Positions 56,360 through 64,000 of a stretch of 64,000 nucleotides of DNA are shown here, in pieces. The DNA lies in contig RDEW01000036.1 in assembly GCA_011109175.1 (NCBI GenBank), positions 127,583 through 191,582 of the forward strand. Reading direction: 5' to 3'. The notes beneath the pieces were generated by a model that was not told the DNA's origin, did not search any database, and was given only the letters and a program-made list of their open reading frames with translations. Source of the stretch: Dicyema japonicum (Eukaryota > Dicyemida > Rhombozoa > Dicyemidae). How positions within the stretch are numbered: position 1 is the stretch's first letter; every line of letters starts with the position of its first letter. Both the position numbers and the translations under genes were made by a program.

Positions 56360-56600
56360 TATTATTATTAACTCCAGGCTTACCATTGTAAGCCTAGCAC
56401 AAACAGTCATAACTAACTAATCCAAGGAAGGAATCAAAGGGACAACATCTGCTTGTGCCGACCTAATCTATCTTCCAATACTTCATTACAGGCTTCCGCT
56501 TCCGTAGAGAGGTGGAGAAGTAGGTCCGCTCTCTTCCATTTTTGTCCCACCTCCTACCGTCGCAGACATCACTTTATTCTTTAGCGGAATAGTTTTCATA
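56360..56600 (-). repeat. LINE tail nested in Tigger-like element
   Basis: ATTATTATTA followed by ACTCCAGGCTTACCATTGTA and TAACTAACTAATCC has the same layout as the tails at 7540 and 42220 (simple repeat, inverted pair, TAACTAA). Confidence 0.45.
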
Positions 56601-57512
56601 ATGCAATCTTCATGAGAGGCTTTGTGATTTTGAAGGTAATATACTAATATAATTGTAATTAAAATTTAATTTTTCATATATCAGAATAAAAAATGTAACA
56701 AAATATTTAAAATAAAAAAATAATGTTTTATTTGATGAAGTCATAACTTCACAAAGGGTTACAATATTAACTACACAAAAAGTGTCGATTTAGTTCTAAT
56801 CGAGCGTATCTGTTTGAGTTATTTCTATATTAACAAGTCCTTCCAGTTCTTTTTTTGACACATTTAAAACAGGATCTCGCATAATATCTTCACTAGCAAA
56901 TTAATCAAGACATCTAATTGTCACTATCTTTTTGAAACAATTTTTATTGTGTCCTTTTTTCTTGATTCCATCTGTGAGATACCATAATGATGGTTTTCCT
57001 TTAATTCACAAAACTTTATTTTCTAAATCAAGGGCATATAATCCAAAATAAGCCCTTTTCTATATTAATGCTTAAAGTTTTTGGTTATTCTTGCATCCAT
57101 TGGTTAAAGATGTTGTGTTTTTTGGAAGGAATAAAATTTCAATGTTTTCAAAAAAATTAACATTTTAATTCATCACTAAGATGACTGGTGAAAACATTAA
57201 AAAGTTCAGTTATCAGCCCGCCGCTTTATTTGGATAGTCAATATTTTTCAAAATCAAAATCTTTAAACATCTTGGTCTTCTACTATGGCCTAATTTTAGA
57301 TCTAATATTCAAAAAATTTCATTAATTCATTTAGAGCCTTATTTCGTGAAGCATGTATTGCAAAAGTACCGTTAAATATTATTCATCCATCCTTGTTTAT
57401 TTGTGAAATCCTATAAATTCCTGCTTCAATAGAGGCCTACAAATGTGTTACTGTTACATTTTAAATTTAAAATATAAATTAATTTTTATTTAGAATAAAA
57501 CGAAATAAATTA

Positions 57513-58132
57513 CACTCAATCCCATAAATGTTGACCCAATTCCCATAAATACTGTCCAAGTTATATATATAAATAATACACAAGTAAATCTATATTTTAA
57601 AATTTTAATTTTTTAGATTTGTTATCAACTAATACAGATATGAGAAGTCGCAAGGTTTTTATGAACGAAAGTCTATTTATCACTTCGATCAGTAAAAAGA
57701 GTTTGAATAGGTGTATACAAAAGTGTTACAACATTTTATTTACCCCCTTATTCAACTGACTTGAACCCAATTGAAAACTTTTTTTCTTGTGTGAAATCTC
57801 GCCTAAATGTAATTAGACCAAGAGTAACTGTAAGAGGAGAATTGCTAACAACTATCGGATTTGTTATGAGTGGTCTCGAAACCGAGTATTTGTCCTCATA
57901 TTACAGTTTTTGGGAAAGGGTAAATGGAATTAATAACAGATTACAGATTGTAATTGAATAAAATACTTTTTTCCTAAATATTAGTATACATCATTTATGG
58001 GATTGAGTGTAATATATATAACTTGGACATCATTTATGGGAATTGGGTCATCATTTATGGGATTTGGGTCATCATTTATGGGAATTGGGTCAACGTTTAT
58101 GGGAATTGGGTCAACATTTATGGGATTGAGTG
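57513..58132 (+). mobile_element. Tc1/IS630-like element with reiterated termini
   Basis: The inverted ends CACTCAATCCCATAAATGTT are flanked by TA on both sides (57511-57512, 58133-58134). The inside encodes FMNESLF (first acidic site, Asp changed to Asn) and LPPYSTDLNPIENFFSCVKS (final Glu) in the ORF ending at 57961; the middle of the transposase is deleted. The right side carries a second internal end at about 57989-58009 and then four tandem copies of an ATTTATGGGAATTGGGTCA-type unit (58030-58120). Confidence 0.8.
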
Positions 58133-58284
58133 TAATCTAAAGTTTTTAATAAATGTCTTTCGGTTTGCGGATTATGTAATTTCGGTTTATTGAAGCCTGT
58201 TTGTGTGGAATCTTCGTAAAAGTTTGCTGACTCATTAAAAAATTCGAATTAATGGGGGTTTACTGTATATGTTTTCAATTGTTT

Positions 58285-58379
58285 TAACTAAATTCTATCA
58301 AATTTCATAATATAAGATTATCAAAATACTGAAAATGAACACCAAACTGAAATACAAATCACAAATTTCATTATAAATA
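58285..58379 (+). promoter_or_regulatory. Conserved upstream block of tetraspanin 3
   Basis: TAATATAAGATTATCAAAAT, CAAACTGAAATACAAATCAC and TATAAATA (58372-58379). The TATA box starts 31 bp before the ATG at 58403. It begins only about 20 bp after the Tigger-like element ends. Confidence 0.55.
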
Positions 58380-58402
58380 GATTTGAAGCCAATAACCGTC
58401 GA

Positions 58403-59114
58403 ATGTCTATCAGAAAAGGAATAATTATAGCCAATATAGTAGTTTTGACTGTAAGAGACTGTAGATCATTTCCAATAGATTTCAACAGCAATGTCATTCT
58501 ATGTCGGCTCGGTGCTTATGGATTATTATCTCAATGACAAACTGCTTTCTATTTCGACCTTCAAAACATTTGGAATCCTCCTCCTCACAACTGGAGTAGG
58601 CTCATTTTTAGGAATGGTCAGTGGAATTAGTGCCCTCTCCAAAAACATGTACGCTTGTGCATCAGTATGATTCGTATTCTAAGGTGTAGTTTGCTATATC
58701 ACTCGTTTTCGTTATTATATGTATCATAGCTTTGACCAGCATCTTTATAATGAACAGAGATATTGTTATCGTTAATAATTATTTTTAGCTTTTTTCTGAA
58801 TTGAAATATAAATTCAAAATTGGAGTGGACAATTACAATGTTTATTATAAACAGATGGATTACTGGCAAAGTTCCTTCATATGCTGTGGAAGTTTTTCTT
58901 ACGAAGATTACAACATCCCTTTACCGTCAAGCTGTTGTAAGACCCATGTAGTCTGTAATGATCGAGAAGCGTTTAGAATGGTAATCTAAATTCATGAAAG
59001 CAGGGTTGTGCCAGTAAAATTAGTTATGCGGTCTACAAGTTTGAATCTTTTTATTTTATGTTCTCAGGAATCTTTTTCTCGATATTAGTTTGCCTATTAT
59101 TTACACGTTTTTAG
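58403..59114 (+). CDS. Tetraspanin 3 (203 residues, five exons)
   Basis: Exons 58403-58450, 58479-58664, 58690-58764, 58789-58980 and 59004-59114. The introns are 28, 25, 24 (18 is also possible) and 23 nt. Four membrane segments: TM1 in residues about 5-25, TM2 about 42-66, TM3 about 79-100 and TM4 about 180-200. The large extracellular loop has C135, C136 (CCG), C152, C153 (PSSCC), C159 and C169: the six cysteines of a typical tetraspanin. A one-base deletion relative to the other copies shortens the C-terminal tail after TM4, which is tolerable. All else intact. A member of a small tandem family; partner proteins cannot be told from sequence. Confidence 0.9.
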
Positions 59115-59189
59115 ATGTTGGGGTTCTTTGTTGTTTTAAAAATTAATCGGATTAATGATTCCTTTAATTAATATAATTTTGTTTACTCA

Positions 59190-59380
59190 ATGGTTAAATA
59201 TTTCTGTTTGTTTTATCTGCTCTTCTACCCTTTCCTACTACAGTGACTTCATGTGATTCAACTGTCTCAAAAGGATCATTTACTCTTGGAGAGGTTTCCA
59301 AAACTGCAAGGAATGCACGTCATTTACCTTTGGATAGACTTTTGAAGGACTTTGTTTCTGTGACAGAGGAATACACTTAA
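59190..59380 (+). CDS. Possible short gene or last exon
   Basis: The frame ending at a TAA near 59380 reads SKGSFTLGEVSKTARNARHL and PLDRLLKDFVSVTEEYT, coding-like in composition. An ATG at 59190 in another frame opens a hydrophobic stretch (VKYFCLFYLLFYPFLLQ). A 38-nt intron ending CTACAG at 59244 would join the two, but this is speculative. No family recognised. Confidence 0.3.
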
Positions 59381-59399
59381 TTAGTCGTCAATTGTTAAC

Positions 59400-60570
59400 T
59401 TTGTTTTCCTTGGTTAATGACAATAATATATGACTTTTCATCCTCTTGGTATTAAAAAAAGGTAGATAACTAAGAAATCCTAATCAAGTAGGTAGAGACA
59501 TGGAAATTGAACCCACATATAATCGCGACCAGAGTAAAATCACTAACCATTGTACAACATGGACGTTAACACATACTAGCTTAGTAGAGTGAATGTCAGT
59601 CTCCAGACCTACATTTTAGTAGTAAGACCCCCAATACTGGCTACTCTTACTTTCAATTGTTCTTTCTTATCCTTCGCTCTACTATCTACTCAATAGTGTC
59701 TCAGTTGTTGCCATGATAGGGATAAACAGAAAGATCATTTGCTCTCATTAGTCCATTCCTTCTTTTATCGCACTCTATCTCTTTCCTTCCAGCTCTTGTC
59801 GCTATGAGAGCATATAGTCCTATAGCGTCAACGGTTTTCCCGCATTTGCGCCTCTGGCTCGTGTGAATATTTTGCCCGGAGATTATTCACGGTGAGTTAT
59901 TATACAGAAATGTCTAAAGCGATGTATAGGGAAGATTCTTAAACCACGAACCGCTAAATTTTGTAGATTCAAATCCGTGCATGTTTGCCGTTGTTGATTC
60001 AATACCGGTTTTATTGCCTTTATGGTATCCCAGCAGTGCTTTTTGAGTCCGGACATTCAGATGCGTCCAAGATTCTCTAGGAAGGCTTTCTTATGGTAGT
60101 TTATTAGACTAATGTAGGATCTGACGAGCGAGTTATTAGCAGCATTTCCAAAAACTCGGAGACTTTAGGATCCGGATCTTCATCATTCTTACGTACCATC
60201 GGACTGATTTGTATGGGAATGAACTTTCAATAATTAGAGCTGCTACCAGACAAATACAGTTTTTTGTTCTTTTCTTTAACAAAAATAGCGTAAATAAATC
60301 AATGATATTACTCTTCCTTGTTCATTTGTGAAATCCTATAAATTTCAGAGAGGCCTACAAATAATTTAACTGATGGCAGTATCAAGATTCTTATCTAATA
60401 GCCTAAAATGTAAAATATGGAACCAAAAGTCTTGAGTAGGTTCGACTGACGCTCATATGATTTCTGACTCATTCCTAGAAGATACTGTAAAAAATGTTTT
60501 TAATCCAGACATACCAAATAAGATCAAGTTAACTTAATCAATTTTCTTGCAGATGAATGGAAGTATTATA
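59400..60570. other. No confident feature apart from a repeat
   Basis: 60120-60240 is a diverged copy of the repeat at 36055-36260. No ORF of note. Confidence 0.4.
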
Positions 60571-60573
60571 GAC

Positions 60574-60844
60574 CAGTGGTCCCCAACTGGGAGGCCGCAG
60601 AACGGTGCCGTTCCGTAGACCAATACAGCCGCGAATGAAATACAGTTTAGAAATAGTTTGCATAAATGTGCGTAGTTTTTAAGTTCTTTATCTTAGTTTG
60701 TAAAGTTAATCATAAGATTAGTCATACGACTTATTAGCTTAGTACATAGAGTTGTGTGTTTGTTTGTATGTGATCCGTGTTGTAATTTGGTAAAATTGTC
60801 TAGCGCTTACCGGTTCGCGGTAACAAAAAAATTGGGGATTACTG
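60574..60844. mobile_element. hAT-type MITE (271 bp)
   Basis: The ends CAGTGGTCCCCAACT and, inverted, CAGTAATCCCCAATT are flanked by TTATAGAC (60566-60573) and TCATAGAC (60845-60852), an 8-bp duplication with one mismatch. No coding capacity. GGCCGCAG near the left and CCGGTTCGCGG near the right are common in hAT MITEs. Confidence 0.75.
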
Positions 60845-60852
60845 TCATAGAC

Positions 60853-61610
60853 TACTAAGTTCGTTTTAATTTTTACAGAACAACTTGTCATTAGTTACCT
60901 GATCTGCCTAATAATTCCGACAGACATAGATGATATAATCCTCGTATTGGTGTGTCCAGAGAGTATCTGAAGATCTTTATTATCTGCCTATAAATATTAC
61001 AGAGGTAAACTTATTCCTCACAAACTTAGAAAAGTCAACAAAAACAAACATAAAAATCGAAGACTTCCAATTCTTGTTACTAACTTTACACAAGTTATCA
61101 GATTCTGTGACAGATGTTCGAAAAGACTCTTACTAGCATAAGTTTGTAACGCGAGCATACGGAGAGTGTATTGAATTTCAAAAAAGAACACCAAGCCAAA
61201 ATAAGCAGGATCACCTAATAGTAACTCACATCCACAAGGCTATTAGACTATTCAAACCAAAACTGAGTTTTCCACTTTAAAATTATTGCAAATAAATGAT
61301 GGGAGATTAATGGTTAGAATCACTCTGGCATCAGAGTTTTCACTCAATTGGACTTGAGGTATACCAGACAATAAGCATTGTAAATTTGTCTAATCTGAGT
61401 AAGAAGGATTCTTTAGCTCCATGATATGCTCACCAGAGCTGATAATATGCATGTGGATCTAATAAAAGTTAACGTTGATTATATCTGTCTTCCGTAGGTT
61501 AAATTTAAGATTGAGATTGACAGAGCTGAAGTGAGTTTTTTGTTATTATGGCACTTTCACGAAAGCCATAATGTTTATAGCCCCATGTGCAACACTCAAA
61601 GAAACAATAT
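60853..61610. other. No identifiable feature
   Basis: Short ORFs only. Bases around 61540-61610 could be the continuation of the 3' UTR of the family C LINE on the other side of the Tigger insertion, but there is no direct proof. Confidence 0.35.
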
Positions 61611-61615
61611 TTATA

Positions 61616-62457
61616 CAGTCAACCCTCTCTATAGTGAACAAAATGTCCACGTAAAAACACGATGTTCACTAATCTTCAATAGTGAACAAAAAATAGAACA
61701 AGGAATCAATAATAACAATAATAAAGTAATTACAAAAATAAATTAGATGCTTTTTTCATGTAATCGGATATTTTTTGTGAATGACTAGTATGATAATTTT
61801 TTTAAATTTTTTGTATTTCGTAAACTAATTTTCTTCTTTCATAATCATTATCAAGAAACCATAGTTCGAGCGCATTGGTATATTTATTAACTTCATATAG
61901 TGTCGGAACATGAATTTTTTCATCTTTCTCTTCAACATGCTGTTTTAGTTTCTCGAAAAGTTATGTATGAAGTTTTCACCATCAATTTGATTATTTTCAT
62001 GAATCATAAAATTTTTATCATCTTTTTCTTCTATTCCTGTCAGGTTCTGTATTAACTCATTTTCAAAAGCTTTCTTGAAACAATTTGTAATTGTAAATTG
62101 TGATATTTCAAGCCAAACTTGATTTATGATTATGAAAAAATTCTGATTTCCTTCTTTTAAAAAAATAATAAACGTTTTTGATTTTGTACTATGCTAACTA
62201 TTGTAAAACGTGTAATTTATTCATTTTAAATAATTTTGTATATACATATAAAATTATTAATTTATGTTCACAAACATTTGACGTTCTATTCTTTAATACT
62301 GAACACCAAAATATTTAAATAAATGATATACATTTTTAAAAGTGGTTTTCATTTTATAATTAATATATTAATGACAATTACTAATTTTCGTTATTGTGAA
62401 TTGCATTAATATGGCATGTTCACTATAGAGAGGGTTCATTATAGAGAGGATTGACTG
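61616..62457 (-). mobile_element. Tigger-like transposon (842 bp)
   Basis: The left end CAGTCAACCCTCTCTATAG and the right end, inverted, CAGTCAATCCTCTCTATAA are flanked by TA (61614-61615, 62458-62459). Near the right end the CTATAGAGAGG motif is doubled. The minus strand encodes the transposase C-terminus: WLEISQFTITNCFKKAFENE (about 62130-62070), LFEKLKQHVEEKDEKIHVPT and LYEVNKYTNALELWFLDND. The DDE domain is missing. It lies at the 3' end of the family C LINE. Confidence 0.85.
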
Positions 62458-62463
62458 TAGTTA

Positions 62464-64000
62464 GTCTTTTCCATCTTCCTCTGTCGAATGCGAGTGATCT
62501 CAATTCGTCCAGGTCGTCTCCCGTCTTTAGATTTTTTCTCACACGATTTAAGTCTTTGTTTAGGGCTGTCGAAAGTGTCGATCTAGGTCGTCCGCGGAAA
62601 AGTTTTTCGCATCTGTCAAAGTAATCTTCCATCGCTTTGTTAGCGGGTGCGTCCGGGTTCATTCTTAGTACATGCCCAAATTGCCTCCACCGGGCATCTA
62701 TCACATCTTCGCTAAGAAAACATACAGATACCAGTGGTTGATATTCTACGTGGCCACTCCATTCCGAGTAAGCTTCTTAGTTGCCTTCTATCGAACGAAT
62801 CCAGTTTTGATAGTTCTTTGAAGGAACTTCCCCATGTCCCAGCGTTATACAGTAGGATCGGTTTCACAAACGCGTTGTAAAGCCTGCATCTGATGTCAAC
62901 TCCAAGTCCTTTGGCCCTTAGCCATCCTTTCTTCAGTTTAGCCATTGCTGCATTTGCCAGTGTTTTCCTCCTTAGTACATCTTCAGCGTCTCCTAGTAGA
63001 GAGCCGAGCTTATTAGTACGTCTCCATCTTTCATGAGTAATATCGTCTTCTCTTTTGATTTCCGTAATTTCAGTTTTGTTAACATTTACGCTGAGAAACC
63101 ATTTTTCAAGCTCCGCAGGTGCATTTTCTAGCAGGTGTTGGAGTGCGGTCACATCCCGTGATACAAAATCCACATCATCCGCATAAGATGTCTCTTCTAT
63201 GTCTCCTATATAGCATTTACGGAGGTCGCGGAGTGCAGATTCAAGGTATATGGTGAATAGTAAAGGGGAGAGGGAATCACCCTGGGGTGTCCCAATCGTT
63301 GTTTTGAAACTGCGGGAAGTTGCTCCTTCTGTCCTCACAGATAGTCTTGTGTTCGCAAGTAGTGATCTGATTATCCTAACCGACGCACATTAATCAGTTT
63401 CTGTCTGTTTATTGAGTCGAAAGCTCTGGAGAGATCTATTCCCAACACGGTTGTTGCGCTCTTGAATCTTTGGTGCGTTGCGCAGCGCCATCTGTGGCTC
63501 CATACAATGTCTGCCGTAGACCTCCCTTCTCGGAACCCACTTTGACTTGCTGGTAGGTATAGATCCGCCACACCCTTTATCCGGCTTAGTGCAATGTTTG
63601 CCAGCACCTTGCGTATCGAATTCAGAAGTATTATCGGGCGGAGATTTTCTACTGGTCCTTTTGATTTGTTCGGTTTTTGTATGGGTATTAATAATCCATT
63701 TCCAAGTCCTAGATCGGTATTAGTTTCACAGACGTCATTTAGGGTTTTTGCAATTGTGTCGCTAAGTTTTTTTGGCCCATATTTTAGGAGCTCAGGGCTT
63801 ATGTTGTCCGGCCCAGCACTCTTGTTGTTCTTCAGTTTATTTATCGCTAATTCCACCTCTTCCACTGTGATTGGGATTTTTAGCCCCTTTGCTTCTCCTT
63901 GGAAAGGGGGAAAGTCATTATTTTCTTTATTCAACAGTGTTTCGAAGTGTCGTGCAATCAATTCTGCTTTTTCTTTCGGGTTACCCACGAATTTTCCATC
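62464..64000 (-). pseudogene. Family C LINE reverse transcriptase (best copy)
   Basis: On the minus strand, 63988-63371 holds the linker (KEKAELIARHFETLL), fingers (NNKSAGPDNISPELLKYGPK, PIQKPNKSKGPVENLRPIIL, SGFREGRSTADIVW) and the first palm Asp (LGIDLSRAFDSINR). After a frameshift near 63385, 63338-62712 holds GTPQGDSLSPLLFTIYLESA, SYADDVDFVSRD (catalytic YADD), the thumb and RLYNAFVKPILLYNAGTWG. A second shift near 62710 leads to the tail (FGHVLRMNPDAPANKAMEDY). Only two or three frame breaks in 1.5 kb make it the youngest copy. The 5' part lies outside the window, so no endonuclease can be assigned to this copy. Confidence 0.92.

Larger units (their letters stand above)
56312..58265 (-). 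mobile_element. Tigger-like transposon with nested insertions
   Basis: The ends CAGTAAACCCTCATTAATCC and, inverted, CAGTAAACCCCCATTAATTC are flanked by TA (56310-56311, 58266-58267). On the minus strand around 57130-56990, MDARITKNFKH and RKG match the Tigger MDxGI-FK region, and NIEITQTDTLD is the C-terminus near 56830. A minus-oriented LINE tail (56360-56600) and a Tc1-like element (57513-58132) are nested inside. Confidence 0.75.

Noticed and set aside
59490-59575. tRNA-like stretch on the minus strand (TGGTTAGTG, later GGGTTCAATTTCC)
   Set aside because: A- and B-box-like words are present but the acceptor, anticodon and T stems do not pair. At most a decayed tRNA pseudogene or tRNA-derived SINE.

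Overview
The window is AT-rich, repeat-dense DNA of a eukaryote, most likely a small invertebrate animal. It carries tetraspanins, VPS36, a RING-finger protein, several animal-type LINE families, and hAT, Tigger/pogo and Tc1-type DNA transposons. Its most telling property is that every gene I could reconstruct is cut by GT-AG introns of about 20-38 nt, mostly 22-28. My recollection is that introns averaging about 26 bp are described for dicyemid mesozoans. A dicyemid is therefore my best guess, but it is inference and no species is claimed. One assembly gap (N run) lies at 11425-12286.

Host genes I can support: (i) a paralogous pair of unrecognised genes, one on the minus strand running off the window start (986 to 1) and one on the plus strand entering the gap (10283 to 11424), with matching intron positions and upstream sequence; (ii) two adjacent spliced genes at 14753-15828 (LRR-like) and 16265-17204 (unrecognised); (iii) VPS36 of ESCRT-II at 22572-23442, lacking its N-terminal exons; (iv) a short RING-finger gene at 28631-29140; (v) three intact five-exon tetraspanin paralogues at 35213, 47079 and 58403; (vi) two copies of a U24-like box C/D snoRNA at 40590 and 50465.

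Most of the rest is mobile DNA. Four retroelement groups recur. 'Family C' is a LINE with a YADD reverse transcriptase, best copy 62464-64000. The second group is an R4/Dong-like LINE with a restriction-like endonuclease. The third is APE-endonuclease LINEs of CR1/jockey type, one with a 2A-like peptide. 'Family B' is an unusual element with an N-terminal PHD finger and a C-terminal zinc knuckle plus PD-(D/E)xK-like nuclease. DNA transposons include a hAT with a perfect 8-bp target duplication (51600-54138), a second hAT (24358-26137), three Tigger/pogo-like elements with TA duplications, Tc1-like elements and a hAT MITE. Nesting is extensive.

From about 35 to 59 kb the region looks like a diverged segmental duplication: tetraspanin, R4-like and family B fragments, snoRNA and an inverted family B copy recur at roughly 10-12 kb spacing. 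The longest stretches in which I see nothing identifiable are 4571-5265, 8791-10100, 13565-14750, 32310-33940, 34640-35080, 58860-59000 apart from the gene there, and 59400-60570.
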